Shown here one piece after another: positions 45,374-55,479 of a stretch of 64,000 nt of DNA; position 1 is the first letter of the stretch; each line of letters starts with the position of its first letter. The stretch spans positions 26,880 through 90,879 of the forward strand of contig CAYRMV010000002.1 of the NCBI GenBank assembly GCA_964425255.1, written 5' to 3'. Position numbers and translations under genes: made by a program. The DNA is from CAYRMV01 sp964425255 (GTDB taxonomy: Bacteria; Bacteroidota; Bacteroidia; Flavobacteriales_D; Crocinitomicaceae). The notes below the pieces were generated by a model. That model did no database searches. It was not told where the DNA came from and worked only from the letters and a program-made list of their open reading frames with translations.

Positions 45374-48300
45374 TTATTCGTGTTTCAATCGAATCACGCG
45401 TGGTAATTCAATAAAGAAACTTGTTCCTTCGTTTTCAACCGTGTCAAACCAAATGGTTCCGCTGTGCATTTCGACAATTTGTTTGACCATCGCTAGCCCC
45501 AAACCTGTACCAGTTGATTTAGTGGTAAAGTACGGAACAAACATCTTTTTTCGTGCATCAGCAGGAATTCCTCTTCCGTTGTCTTTTACTTGAATGGTAA
45601 GCGCATTTCCTTTGGTTTTCAACGAAATTTGAATCTCTCCTTTTCGAGAATCTGGAATGGCTTGAATCGCATTTTTGATCAAATTATTGAAAACACGAAT
45701 CATCAAATCTTTGTCGCCTAAAATCCATATTTGAGGTTCTTGGGTTTGCAAGGAGATAGAAGCATGTAATCCTTCTTCTTTGAATACCAAAATTACGTTT
45801 TCGAGTAAAGGCACCAAATCCAAGTTGATTTCATTCGGTTTTGGCATTTTAGCGAAATTCGAGAACTCGTTGGCAATTTTAGTTAACGCATCAATTTGCT
45901 CGATGATGGAAGAAGCAACCCGGTCAATTTTTTCTTTTGATGTTGGATCATTTGGATCAAACGCTCGTTGTAAGTGCTGCAAACTCAGTTTCATCGGCGT
46001 AAGCGGATTTTTGATTTCATGCGCTACTTGTTTGGCCATTTCTCGCCAAGCTGATTCCCGTTCATTTTGGGCCAATTGCTTAGCTGCAATTTCTAATTCA
46101 ACGATTTTTTGATTGTAATCTTTGACCAAGGTTCCAATTTCATCATCCGCATCGTAATCAATAGGTTTGTTGAATTTCCCAAGCTGAATACTCGCAAAGT
46201 TACGCTGTAAAATACGCAAGGGGGAAGTTACCCAATTGGAAACAAATATGGCTGTAACGACCGATAATGCAAGCAACAAAATAAACACATTCATGATTGC
46301 CACCAAGAATTGTTGAATTTGATCTTCAAAACCTTTTTGTTGACCGAAATGCTGTAAATTCAAGTAAGCTAAAAGTTTCCCTTCGTTCGAATAAAGCGGA
46401 ACGTATGCCGAAAGATAGGCCAAATTTCCTATTTCCTCTTGGTGGATAAATTCACTCTTTTTGAAATATTTCAATTGCCAAAAAGCAGCAGGATTCATTT
46501 GATCACTGACCAAGCCAATGTTGTAAATTTTTGGTCTTGAACTGGCTAACATGAGCCCTTTTCGGTCGTATAAGTTGATATCAGTAACGAAGACTGCAGA
46601 AAGTTTTTGAAGGATAAATTCCATGTAATTTCCTTGTTCTTCGATGCTTAATTTCGTTTCTTCTCCTAATTTTTGCTGCACTTCAATTTCAACCGAACGC
46701 ATTTTTTCTCGGATCAATTGATTGGTATATACTTGGTATTGTTCTTTGACAAATGTTCCGCTTCCCCAGCCAAAAGTGACGAGTGCTACAAACACTAAAC
46801 CTATCAAAACGACTTGTATACGCACCGATAAAGATAGACCTTTCCAATAATTTGCTCGTTTTTCGCTTTCAAAGAAAACGGGTATCAACAGGAAAATTCC
46901 AAACAAGCAAAACAAATATGAAAAAGAAGTGAACAGCTGAATCGTTGTCTGTTTTTGTTTGGACAATACAATTAAATCACGTGAAGTTTTGCGCAACAAA
47001 TAATGTTCAAAATCATCTAAATCAAAATAACCTGAGGCGTGATTCATGTTTCGTGTAAAGGCAGACGCCCGAGAAGGATAGGCAAAACGACCATCCGAAC
47101 TTACTAATTTCCCGTTGTAATATTTTGCAATGGAATAATTTTCCAAGGTATTTAAAACTTTGGCTTGTTTGGAAATTAACAAACGAGGAAATCCAATTTT
47201 TTCAGGGATTTTTTTTGATTTTAGCGCACAGTATAGATTGGCAACGAGTTGATTTTGATCGTTTTTAACCGTTTGACGAATGATGTAGCTAAATTGACTC
47301 GTATAATCTTTGATGTAATACAAATTAGAATCCAATTCAGACATCAAACTATGCCGATTGATGATTGCTTCGAGTGTTGAATAACGACTAGATGAAATAT
47401 TCTTGTAATTGATAATCGGTTCGTTGTTGCGGTCAAAGAAGAAAAATTCGATGTCATAACGTTCCCAAAAATCATGGAAAAATTTGCGTTCAAGTGTTTC
47501 TTTAAACATCGAAACACTAACTCCATTTGGATTTTTTACCACTTTTTGCAAATAGTTGTCTTTCTCCAAAATGGGTTTTAATTTCAAATATTCGATTTCG
47601 GTGGCAACATCTTGATCGGATGCTAGTTGATTGGCATATAATTCTCTTTCAGATCGCTCTTTGGTGTCTTGAAAATCTTTTAAACTCAATGCAATATAGA
47701 CTGAAAAGGCAAATAGCAAAAATACTGCCGTTCCCAGTTTTAATGACCCTTCCTTGCGGTAAGTTGTCCAACAAACAAGCGCATGAATGATGATTGGAAT
47801 GAGTAAAATTGGTTGGAAATTAGTTTCGGAAAATGAAAAATAGAAGAACAACGTTGCACCTAGAAGCCAAAACACACTTGTACCTGTTTTAGACCAGCGA
47901 ACCGCTTTCATGGTTCTCACCAAACATTGTAAAAGGAAAAAATAGGCATAAAACAAGGTGCCCATTGCTAATAAAGTCAAAAATGAATAGAAATTGAGGG
48001 AAAATAATTTATCAATTTCTAGGGGAATCGATGAATTTTCGACTAATCCTTTGTACAAATCATGAATAAAATAAACATGAAAAAAAGTTAATGAAAATAA
48101 AACCAAAGTAATTGTTTTACCCAGCAGATTGGGTTTTAAAAATGCCAAATACGTTCTAATTTCAAATGATAAATAAAGAATAAAAACAATGTTGATTAAC
48201 AATTCACCAAAATTCGGGAACCAGACAGAACTTGCATACAAATTGGGTTGAAAAACCGGGATTTCAGAAAGAAAATCAAAACCACCTTGTGCTAAATGGA

Positions 48301-49024
48301 TAACGCGTAAAACGGATAGAAGAACTGGAATTGTCCAGCGAAAACGAATATTCCATGAAGCGGATGCTTGTTTTATTGATAAAATAAAAGTGGAAAATGT
48401 CAATAATAATAAAATCAGCAATGAGTCTGCTAGAAAGGTTGATACAGTTTGTTTTTCATACAAATTAAATGCAAAAACAAATTGTTTTTTTCCATTGTAG
48501 ATAGAACCTTTTGTCGATGGGTCAAGTTGGATGTTGCCTTTGAATGGAACACGAAAAGAAGGATTAAATCCATTCACTAAATTTTCATTTTCATACCCAT
48601 AATCTTTTTTGATAAGAAAAGAGGCCACCAGTTGGATGTTTCCTTTTTGAATGTTTTTGGCGTAATACCAGCCATTTTGAAGGTGAACAATACCAGATGC
48701 AGGATAATGAATATCTACAAATCGACTGACAGGCAATTGATTTGTATTCCAATAAATGAGGGAATCATTGCGGTAAACATGAAAATTAAAAGCACTTTTT
48801 TGTGGGTTTTCAATAAGATAACTCACGCCAAATGTTTCAAATTTTTCTAACTTTCTTTCTAGGTATTCGTTTAGTTGCTTTTCTTTGTTTAAAAACTGAA
48901 TTTGAAACTGTTCAATTTCTGTTTTGTAATCATTTTTGAAAGCATGTTGGTAAACAAAAAAGAGACCCATTGCCCAAACAATGGTGAGCAGAAAAAGCCA
49001 ATATTTTTTTATTTTTCTTGTCAA
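45374..49024 (-). CDS. giant NtrY-like membrane histidine kinase
   Basis: The 1216-residue protein has an N-terminal helix and about nine further membrane segments before residue 460. A periplasmic or sensor region follows to about 700, then another pair of helices and a second sensor region to about 900. A HAMP-like linker near 930-985 leads to HisKA with His1002 in VAHEIKNPLTPMK, and an ATPase domain (NNLIKNAIQAI, DNGRGIP, GTGLGLAMVK). The kinase part is NtrY-like. The start is a TTG overlapping the uridine kinase TGA (TTGA). No response regulator gene is nearby, so it is an orphan kinase. Confidence 0.87.
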   Translation of the reverse strand: MTRKIKKYWLFLLTIVWAMGLFFVYQHAFKNDYKTEIEQFQIQFLNKEKQLNEYLERKLEKFETFGVSYLIENPQKSAFNFHVYRNDSLIYWNTNQLPVSRFVDIHYPASGIVHLQNGWYYAKNIQKGNIQLVASFLIKKDYGYENENLVNGFNPSFRVPFKGNIQLDPSTKGSIYNGKKQFVFAFNLYEKQTVSTFLADSLLILLLLTFSTFILSIKQASASWNIRFRWTIPVLLSVLRVIHLAQGGFDFLSEIPVFQPNLYASSVWFPNFGELLINIVFILYLSFEIRTYLAFLKPNLLGKTITLVLFSLTFFHVYFIHDLYKGLVENSSIPLEIDKLFSLNFYSFLTLLAMGTLFYAYFFLLQCLVRTMKAVRWSKTGTSVFWLLGATLFFYFSFSETNFQPILLIPIIIHALVCWTTYRKEGSLKLGTAVFLLFAFSVYIALSLKDFQDTKERSERELYANQLASDQDVATEIEYLKLKPILEKDNYLQKVVKNPNGVSVSMFKETLERKFFHDFWERYDIEFFFFDRNNEPIINYKNISSSRYSTLEAIINRHSLMSELDSNLYYIKDYTSQFSYIIRQTVKNDQNQLVANLYCALKSKKIPEKIGFPRLLISKQAKVLNTLENYSIAKYYNGKLVSSDGRFAYPSRASAFTRNMNHASGYFDLDDFEHYLLRKTSRDLIVLSKQKQTTIQLFTSFSYLFCLFGIFLLIPVFFESEKRANYWKGLSLSVRIQVVLIGLVFVALVTFGWGSGTFVKEQYQVYTNQLIREKMRSVEIEVQQKLGEETKLSIEEQGNYMEFILQKLSAVFVTDINLYDRKGLMLASSRPKIYNIGLVSDQMNPAAFWQLKYFKKSEFIHQEEIGNLAYLSAYVPLYSNEGKLLAYLNLQHFGQQKGFEDQIQQFLVAIMNVFILLLALSVVTAIFVSNWVTSPLRILQRNFASIQLGKFNKPIDYDADDEIGTLVKDYNQKIVELEIAAKQLAQNERESAWREMAKQVAHEIKNPLTPMKLSLQHLQRAFDPNDPTSKEKIDRVASSIIEQIDALTKIANEFSNFAKMPKPNEINLDLVPLLENVILVFKEEGLHASISLQTQEPQIWILGDKDLMIRVFNNLIKNAIQAIPDSRKGEIQISLKTKGNALTIQVKDNGRGIPADARKKMFVPYFTTKSTGTGLGLAMVKQIVEMHSGTIWFDTVENEGTSFFIELPRVIRLKHE

Positions 49025-49641
49025 CTGACTGGATGTTGTTTGAACTGATGCTCGATAATTTCGACTAATTTAGTAAAATCTTCGTCAGCATACTGATCAT
49101 TTCTGAAACGAAAATGCGCTTCATCGCGGTAAGGTAGTAAATAATTGTCAAAACAGGGGATCACGTGGTTGTTCCATTGATACAAAATCGCCTCTCTGGA
49201 ATAGCCTCTTGTTTCTTGGTCGCGGTACAATCTTCGATCGAGTTGAACATCTAAATCAACATCGATAAAAATGGTGAAATCCAATAAACGACGAACGCCT
49301 GGATAATGAAATAAAAACAGGCCTTCTACAATAATTAGGTCTGATGGTTGGATGGTGATTAAAACGTGCTTGTCAGGCGGTGCATTGAAATGATATTCGA
49401 CGACTTCAATTGAATCTCCACGATGCAATGCTTCAAGGTCATCAACTAGCTGAAATTCGTTGAGAGCTGTTGGTAAATCGAAGTTTACTTCACCGTTTTC
49501 ATCAATGTGTTGAAATTGGATCGGTTTGTAATAATTGTCCATAGAAAAAACAGAAGGATTCATTTCCTTAAAATGCTTTGAAAGTCTTTTCAAAAGAGTT
49601 GTTTTTCCGGAACCGCTACCTCCACAAATACCAATAATCAT
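49021..49641 (-). CDS. udk: uridine kinase
   Basis: The 206-residue cytoplasmic enzyme phosphorylates uridine and cytidine in pyrimidine salvage. It has the P-loop GICGGSGSGKTTLLKRL, the segment SMDNYYKP that binds nucleoside, NFDLPTALNE, and IIVEGLFLFHY. Length is normal. Its stop overlaps the TTG start of the NtrY-like kinase by four bases, so the two are cotranslated although they look unrelated. A TACCTTTG box lies 49 bp upstream. Confidence 0.93.
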   Translation of the reverse strand: MIIGICGGSGSGKTTLLKRLSKHFKEMNPSVFSMDNYYKPIQFQHIDENGEVNFDLPTALNEFQLVDDLEALHRGDSIEVVEYHFNAPPDKHVLITIQPSDLIIVEGLFLFHYPGVRRLLDFTIFIDVDLDVQLDRRLYRDQETRGYSREAILYQWNNHVIPCFDNYLLPYRDEAHFRFRNDQYADEDFTKLVEIIEHQFKQHPVS

Positions 49642-49690
49642 CTGCTCTATTTCTTGTTTTATACTGAAAAAGGATACCTAAACAGTTCTA

Positions 49691-49698
49691 CAAAGGTA
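49691..49698 (-). promoter_or_regulatory. -7 promoter box of udk operon (TACCTTTG)
   Basis: Exact TAnnTTTG match on the minus strand, 49 bp upstream of the udk ATG, in the 186-bp gap shared with the diverging thioredoxin-like gene. Confidence 0.5.
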
Positions 49699-49827
49699 GC
49701 TATTCTCTTTTTCTTTTCTTGTGATTTTGAGCAAGAAAAGCTACTTTAGACAGAAATTTTATTACTAAAACGGGTAAGTAAATAGAAAGTCGTAAATTTA
49801 TCGATCACAAATTAAAAATTACACCAA

Positions 49828-50475
49828 ATGAAACTAGTAAAAACAGCATTGATTTTATTTTTTGCAGGAGCTTTGAGCTACTCATTTATTGCTAAAAAGC
49901 ACGAAGGTCATGATCATGGGCTTCACATTGGGGATAAAGCACCAAAAACGGACTTAGAAATGGCTAACATTGATGATTCAAAATTGACTTTGAATGCAGC
50001 AAAAGGGACAAATGGATTATTAGTTGTTTTTTCGTGCAATACGTGTCCTTTTGTTGTTGGAAGTGATGCTTTTCCAGGTTGGGAACGCCAATACAACGCT
50101 ATTTTTGAAGAAGCAAAAGCGAATGGAATTAACATGGTTCTTGTGAATTCGAACGAAGGAAAACGTGAAAACGAAGATTCGATGGAGGAAATGAAAAAAC
50201 ATGCAAGTCAACAAAAATATGTAATGCCTTATCTGTTGGATCAAAATAGTGTGTTAGCGGATGCCTTCGGTGCAAAGACAACTCCACATGTGTATTTATT
50301 CGATGCAGATCTAAAATTGATTTACATGGGATCGATTGACAATACCTATGATCCGAAAAGAAAATCAGATGAATTGTATTTAAGAAATGTTTTTACCAAC
50401 CTAAAGGCAAAAGAAAACGTTAAGGTTTCATCAACAACTCCACGCGGATGCACCATCAAACGTGTGGCGAAATAA
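49828..50475 (+). CDS. exported thioredoxin-like/redoxin-family protein
   Basis: The 215-residue protein has an N-terminal membrane or signal segment (TALILFFAGALSYSFIA), then a His-rich start (KHEGHDHGLH) that may bind metal. The redoxin fold follows, with the CxxC-type site VVFSCNTCPFV, and cis-Pro region KTTPHVYLFD. The C-terminus GCTIKRV is typical of the AhpC/TSA-like thioredoxin proteins of Bacteroidota. It probably acts in the periplasm in disulfide or peroxide chemistry. The secreted peptidase gene begins 19 bp downstream. Confidence 0.85.
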   Translation: MKLVKTALILFFAGALSYSFIAKKHEGHDHGLHIGDKAPKTDLEMANIDDSKLTLNAAKGTNGLLVVFSCNTCPFVVGSDAFPGWERQYNAIFEEAKANGINMVLVNSNEGKRENEDSMEEMKKHASQQKYVMPYLLDQNSVLADAFGAKTTPHVYLFDADLKLIYMGSIDNTYDPKRKSDELYLRNVFTNLKAKENVKVSSTTPRGCTIKRVAK

Positions 50476-50494
50476 TGTCATCTCATCAAATAAA

Positions 50495-52771
50495 ATGAAA
50501 AAAATTATCTCCTTATTTCTTCTTTTTTTTAGTCTTCACTTACAAGCTCAAGTGAGCGATTTGGGCTTGCCAGAAACCTTGAAGGGCAAAACTCCACTCC
50601 CAAAATCAGGTTTGAGATTAAGTGAAATCAATACCGATTCGTTGATTCTCGCCAATGAACAAAATCGCTTGCTCAATGATGACAAGGTTTATCGTTTTGG
50701 TTTCGAACACGAAGTTCAATTCGATTTTTTTGAACAAGCGACAAAAACAACGTTGCTGAACGGGAACAGACTTTCGCAATGGATCGTTGAATGTCCGAAT
50801 GCTTTGTCTGTGAACATGATTTTTAATCGCTTTTCATTGGCTTCTGGCACACGTTTGTATTTGGTTAACAAAGAGTTGAATCAGTATGTTGGTGCATATA
50901 CAAGTTTGAATAACAATTCAGCGAATGTGTTAGGAACCGATTTGTTGGATGGGAGTAAGATTGTGATCGAAGTTATTGAACCAAAAGAAGTTATCGGTCA
51001 ATCGACCCTTCACATTGGAACGATCGTTCACGGTTATTTACCTTTGGAGGAGATGATTCTGAAATCCTTTGGTCAAGCTGGTTCATGTAACATCGATGTA
51101 AACTGTCCTTTGGGACAAGGATGGGAAAACCAGCGAAACTCGGTGGCTTGTGTGGTTTCCGGAGGTGCTGTTTGTAGCGGTTCAATGGTAAACAATACAT
51201 CTGGAAATATAATTCCTTACTATTTGTCAGCAAATCATTGTGGTTCAAGTCCAGCTAATTGGGTGTTCCGTTTTCGTTGGGAACGAACTGCTGCAAATGC
51301 TATTTGTGCCACTTCTAACTCAACTGCTAATAACGGCCCAACAAATATGACGGTCAATGGAGGTGTATTGCGTGCTAAAAATTCTGGATCTGATTTTATT
51401 TTAGTTGAATTAAATTCGATTCCAAATCCTTCTTGGGGAGTTTTTTACAATGGTTGGGATCGTTCGGACGCTTTAACTGTGACACAAGGAACGGGAATTC
51501 ATCATCCATCTGGAGATATTAAAAAGATTAGTCGTGAAAATGACCCTTTAACTCAGCAAATTTCGTCTTTTAACGGAAATCCAAATACGAATTTTTGGCG
51601 TATAAACAATTGGGACCAAGGCGTAACAGAGCCAGGTTCATCAGGTTCGCCACTTTTCGATCAAAACAAACGCGTTATTGGTGTTTTATCTGCTGGAACT
51701 GCTGCATGTGCTGGACTTACAGACAACAATGGATACGATATTTATGGACGTTTTGGAATTGCTTGGGATCAAGGAACAACTCCTGCAACTCGTTTAAAGG
51801 AATGGTTGGATCCAGGGAATGTGGGCTCAATTACTATTGATGGTGTTGATCCTGCTGTTTCGCAAACTCCAAACGACGGAAGCATTAGCAATCCAATGGG
51901 TGTTTTTGGTACAATTTGTGGATCTACTGTTACTCCAACATTCAATATTACTAACAATGGTTCTAATCCACTTACTCAAGCAAATATTCAATACAGTATT
52001 GATGGAACTAATGTTCAGAATTACGAATGGACAGGCAATCTTTTAACGTATCAATCGGAGGAAATTGTTTTGCCTTCAATCACTTTGTCTAATGGAAATC
52101 ATGTATTTACAGCAACAATTGCTCAAGTAAATAACGGTGCTGATGGACAAGCGAATAACAACCAAATTTCGAGTAATTTTGAATTGGTTGTCAATGGCGA
52201 AATTGTTTCTTTGGTTTTGAATTTAGATAGCTATGGATCTGAAATTTCGTGGGATATAATCAATAGTCAGAATACCATTCTTTTCCAAGGAAGTGGCTAC
52301 CAAGATGGACCAAATCAAGTGATAAATCGAGATTTTTGTTTGAGTGTAGGGTGCTATACGTTTCGTATTTACGACGAATATGGAGATGGTTTGACAAGTA
52401 CGACTGGAAATCCAGGTTCGTTTCAGATTTTAACTAGTTCTGGCGAGGTATTGGTTGACCTACCAAGTTCACAAGCGGATTTTGGAAATCAATTGAACAA
52501 GCCATTTTGTGTTGAGAATGTACAAAATCTAGACGAATGGATCTTATCAAATGAAACAGTCTTGTACCCAAATCCAAGTTCTGATTGGGTGAACATTCAA
52601 ACAGCAGATCAAGTAAAAATGAAATTGATTACGATGTTTGATCTTTCGGGTAAAATGATTCTTCAAACCAATGAACCTTCTTGGAATGTGCAACACCTTG
52701 AAAAAGGAATGTATTTGGTACAAATAGAAACAAATTTGGGCAGTATTACCAAATCTTTTGTCTTGAAATAA
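50495..52771 (+). CDS. secreted trypsin-like serine endopeptidase, T9SS cargo
   Basis: The 758-residue precursor has a signal peptide (MKKIISLFLLFFSLHLQAQ), a propeptide, then an S1-type protease domain. The catalytic residues seen are His248 in SANHCGSS, an Asp in SDFILVELN, and Ser383 in PGSSGSPLFD. Cysteines suggest disulfides. The layout is like lysyl endopeptidases. After it comes an Ig-like region and a C-terminal type A sorting domain (LYPNPSSDWVNIQ to LEKGMYLVQIETNLG) for T9SS export. ATG 50495 is chosen because the longer frame overlaps the preceding gene and lacks a signal. Confidence 0.85.
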   Translation: MKKIISLFLLFFSLHLQAQVSDLGLPETLKGKTPLPKSGLRLSEINTDSLILANEQNRLLNDDKVYRFGFEHEVQFDFFEQATKTTLLNGNRLSQWIVECPNALSVNMIFNRFSLASGTRLYLVNKELNQYVGAYTSLNNNSANVLGTDLLDGSKIVIEVIEPKEVIGQSTLHIGTIVHGYLPLEEMILKSFGQAGSCNIDVNCPLGQGWENQRNSVACVVSGGAVCSGSMVNNTSGNIIPYYLSANHCGSSPANWVFRFRWERTAANAICATSNSTANNGPTNMTVNGGVLRAKNSGSDFILVELNSIPNPSWGVFYNGWDRSDALTVTQGTGIHHPSGDIKKISRENDPLTQQISSFNGNPNTNFWRINNWDQGVTEPGSSGSPLFDQNKRVIGVLSAGTAACAGLTDNNGYDIYGRFGIAWDQGTTPATRLKEWLDPGNVGSITIDGVDPAVSQTPNDGSISNPMGVFGTICGSTVTPTFNITNNGSNPLTQANIQYSIDGTNVQNYEWTGNLLTYQSEEIVLPSITLSNGNHVFTATIAQVNNGADGQANNNQISSNFELVVNGEIVSLVLNLDSYGSEISWDIINSQNTILFQGSGYQDGPNQVINRDFCLSVGCYTFRIYDEYGDGLTSTTGNPGSFQILTSSGEVLVDLPSSQADFGNQLNKPFCVENVQNLDEWILSNETVLYPNPSSDWVNIQTADQVKMKLITMFDLSGKMILQTNEPSWNVQHLEKGMYLVQIETNLGSITKSFVLK

Positions 52772-52806
52772 ATCGGAATCAACTTGTTTCGGCACGTTTT
52801 TCGCCA

Positions 52807-52814
52807 TAGTTTTG
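52807..52814 (+). promoter_or_regulatory. promoter of lipoprotein gene (TTG-N20-TAGTTTTG)
   Basis: Exact TAnnTTTG match 25 bp upstream of the ATG at 52840, with TTG at 52784-52786 in the position of the -33 element. Confidence 0.55.
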
Positions 52815-52839
52815 ATCGTAACGATTCAATTTAGAATGT

Positions 52840-53361
52840 ATGAAATATATTTTGATCGCCTTGACAGGAAGTTTGGTTGCTTGCGGAATTAAACAAAAAG
52901 CTGCTCCAGCTGAGTTAGTTCCAGTTGAAGTTACCATTGTGAAACACCAATCTTATTGTGGTGGTGCAGCACCTACTCCAGAAATGGAAAAAGGTACTCT
53001 TACTCCTGTTGAAAATCAGGTTTTTATTTTGAAGAAAGGCTTATCGAATAACCAGTCTGAGCCGATATTCAAAGAAATTAAGACCAACGAAAACGGTATG
53101 TTTTCTTTGCAAGTTCCGGTGGGAGATTACGTTCTTCTACATCCCAGTAAGATGCAGTCTTTTGATCAATTTAAGTCTATTCATCAACCCAAATCCACTT
53201 ATGTGGAATACCTAGGCGACGATTGTTTGCAACGGGTGTATGATGCTCCAGATTTTATTCTTCGAATTCAAAAAGATACCGTTATTCAGTTGATTCAAAA
53301 ATCAAGCTGTTACACGGGAACAACACCTTGTGTGCGCTACACAGGACCTCAAGCTCCTTGA
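52840..53361 (+). CDS. lipoprotein with carboxypeptidase-regulatory-like fold
   Basis: The 173-residue precursor has a lipobox (LVAC, Cys15) after MKYILIALTGS. The mature part has beta-sandwich signs: IFKEIKTNENGMFSLQVPVGDYVLLHP resembles the carboxypeptidase regulatory-like domain, where a turn of the G-x-F-x-x-x-V-P-x-G-x-Y type is typical. Four mature cysteines may pair. No enzyme motif is visible. It stands alone with a clear promoter. Confidence 0.7.
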   Translation: MKYILIALTGSLVACGIKQKAAPAELVPVEVTIVKHQSYCGGAAPTPEMEKGTLTPVENQVFILKKGLSNNQSEPIFKEIKTNENGMFSLQVPVGDYVLLHPSKMQSFDQFKSIHQPKSTYVEYLGDDCLQRVYDAPDFILRIQKDTVIQLIQKSSCYTGTTPCVRYTGPQAP

Positions 53362-53455
53362 TTGGAGTAAATTTTCGATTAAAATATTTGGATTTTACTT
53401 TTATTGTAAATCGCTTTCTCTAAATTTACAGTCGAAACAATCGAAGTAAAAGAAT

Positions 53456-54595
53456 ATGAAATTCGGAACAAAAGCGATTCATGCAGGAGCGCATCCTGAC
53501 CCATCAACAGGTGCAATTATGACACCTATTTTTCAAACATCGACCTACGTTCAAGAGGCGCCAGGTGTAAACAAAGGATATGGATATGCCCGTGGGAAAA
53601 ACCCAACTAGAGAGGCGCTTCAAGAAAATATTGCAGCATTAGAAAACGGAAAACACTGTGTTTGTTTTGCATCAGGTATGGGAGCAACAGATGCGGTGAT
53701 GAAGTTGCTTCGCCCTGGTGATGAGGTGATTACTGGTGATGATTTGTATGGGGGGTCGTACCGATTGTTTACCAAAATTTTTGAACCTTATGGCATCAAG
53801 TTTCATTTTATTGATTTAACAAATCCATCGAATATTGAATCCTATATCAATGAGAATACCAAGTTGATTTGGGCTGAAACGCCAACCAATCCAACGATGC
53901 AAATTATCGATATTGAAGCAGTTTCATTGGTTGCTAAGAAACATAATTTGACGTATGTTGTTGACAATACATTTGCTTCTCCGTATTTGCAAAATCCTTT
54001 GGAATTAGGTGCTGATATCGTGATGCATTCTGTTACCAAATACTTAGGTGGCCATTCAGATGTGGTGATGGGGGCATTAATCACAAACAGCGATGAATTG
54101 CATGAGAAATTATATTTCATCTTGAACTCATGCGGTGCAAACCCTGGTCCGATGGACAGCTTTTTGGTTATGCGCGGAATTAAAACCTTGCATTTACGCA
54201 TGGAAAGACATTGCTACAACGGTCGAATTATTGCGGAATATTTGAAAAATCATCCAAAAATTGAAAAAGTATATTGGCCCGGTTTTCCAGAGCATCCGAA
54301 TCACGAAGTTGCTAAAAAACAAATGCGTGATTTTGGTGGAATGATCTCCATTGTATTAAAAGATACATCGATTGAAAACACTTTTAAAGTGGCTTCTTCT
54401 TTCCATGTCTTTTCACTAGCAGAATCATTGGGTGGGGTTGAATCATTGATCAATCATCCTGCAACCATGACACATGCATCGATTCCGAAAGCGGAAAGAG
54501 AAAAAGCGGGGGTAGTTGACAATTTGTTGCGTCTGAGCGTAGGAGTAGAAGATGTGGAAGATTTAATTGCTGATCTCGAACAAGCGCTTGCTTAA
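53456..54595 (+). CDS. PLP-dependent trans-sulfuration enzyme (cystathionine synthase/lyase type)
   Basis: The 379-residue cytoplasmic enzyme belongs to the Cys/Met metabolism PLP family. It shows MKFGTKAIHAGAHPDPSTGA, the Arg-Tyr segment GYGYARGKNPTREAL, and Lys195 in HSVTKYLGGHSD, the Schiff-base lysine. The C-terminus SLGGVESLINHPATMTHASI is typical. Cystathionine gamma-synthase, beta-lyase and gamma-lyase are hard to separate by sequence, so I leave the exact activity open. A long-stem terminator follows. Confidence 0.9.
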   Translation: MKFGTKAIHAGAHPDPSTGAIMTPIFQTSTYVQEAPGVNKGYGYARGKNPTREALQENIAALENGKHCVCFASGMGATDAVMKLLRPGDEVITGDDLYGGSYRLFTKIFEPYGIKFHFIDLTNPSNIESYINENTKLIWAETPTNPTMQIIDIEAVSLVAKKHNLTYVVDNTFASPYLQNPLELGADIVMHSVTKYLGGHSDVVMGALITNSDELHEKLYFILNSCGANPGPMDSFLVMRGIKTLHLRMERHCYNGRIIAEYLKNHPKIEKVYWPGFPEHPNHEVAKKQMRDFGGMISIVLKDTSIENTFKVASSFHVFSLAESLGGVESLINHPATMTHASIPKAEREKAGVVDNLLRLSVGVEDVEDLIADLEQALA

Positions 54596-54616
54596 TTTGA
54601 TTGAATATATTTTATT

Positions 54617-54658
54617 GTGTTCAAAAAGTAGTTCAAGTTAGAATTGCTTTTTGAACAC
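54617..54658 (+). terminator. terminator of trans-sulfuration gene
   Basis: GTGTTCAAAAAG at 54617-54628 pairs with CTTTTTGAACAC at 54647-54658 around an 18-nt loop, then nine T. The next gene starts 14 bp after the stem. Confidence 0.88.
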
Positions 54659-54672
54659 TTTTTTTTTGACGA

Positions 54673-55380
54673 ATGAAAACAGTTTTTATCACCGGAATTA
54701 GTCGTGGAATTGGAGAAGCACTCGCTCAAACGTATCTTGAAAACGGTTGGCAAGTCATAGGTATTGGGAGAAATTCATCGATTAAAATGGATATTCCTCT
54801 TTTGAAACTAGATTTAGAAGACCCGACTCAATTAGAAGAATTTATTTTTCCCAGTTTGGAATCACAAGAAATTCATCTCATCCACAATGCAGGAATCATT
54901 GGTGAAATTGCTCGAGTAGGAACTCCATTAAAGCGAGACACGCAAGCACTTTTTCAAGTGAATGTAATTGCACCACTTGAACTTACACAAAAATTTCTTT
55001 CCACTTATTCGAAAGAACTTCCTAAAATGATTGCTTTTATCAGTTCTGGTGCTGGTAGAAGACCTATCCCTTCCTGGGCAAATTATTGTGCTTCTAAAGC
55101 AGCATTAGATCTTTATGCTCAAACGCTGTCGGAAGAACAGATAGAATTGCAAGCGAATACACGTGTTTTTTCAGTTGCTCCAGGTGTTGTTGATACGAAT
55201 ATGCAAGATCAAATTCGAGAGACTTCCCAAGATCATTTTTCTTCGCTTGCTAATTTTCGTTTGTTGAAGACCGAAAATAAACTTGTTTCCCCATTGGATG
55301 TTGCACAAAAATTTTATTTAAACGTAACGCAAAATCTATGGCAGGAAGTGATTCAACGGATCGAAGTGAAAAATTCTTGA
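54673..55380 (+). CDS. short-chain dehydrogenase/reductase
   Basis: The 235-residue protein is an SDR oxidoreductase. The cofactor motif is TGISRGIGEAL, the downstream motif HNAGIIGE, catalytic Ser in ISSGAG and the YCASKAAL motif with Tyr and Lys. It resembles sepiapterin- or benzil-reductase-type SDRs, but the substrate is not known. The start lies just past a terminator T-run, with only 14 bp between, so its own promoter must overlap that terminator or it is read through. Confidence 0.85.
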   Translation: MKTVFITGISRGIGEALAQTYLENGWQVIGIGRNSSIKMDIPLLKLDLEDPTQLEEFIFPSLESQEIHLIHNAGIIGEIARVGTPLKRDTQALFQVNVIAPLELTQKFLSTYSKELPKMIAFISSGAGRRPIPSWANYCASKAALDLYAQTLSEEQIELQANTRVFSVAPGVVDTNMQDQIRETSQDHFSSLANFRLLKTENKLVSPLDVAQKFYLNVTQNLWQEVIQRIEVKNS

Positions 55381-55479
55381 TAAATCAATAATTCTGAAAT
55401 TTAACACACAAAATGATATTTTTTCTCAAACCTTTTAGTACCTTGAGCCGTTTTTAAAGAACTCTAAAACTCAAGAACT

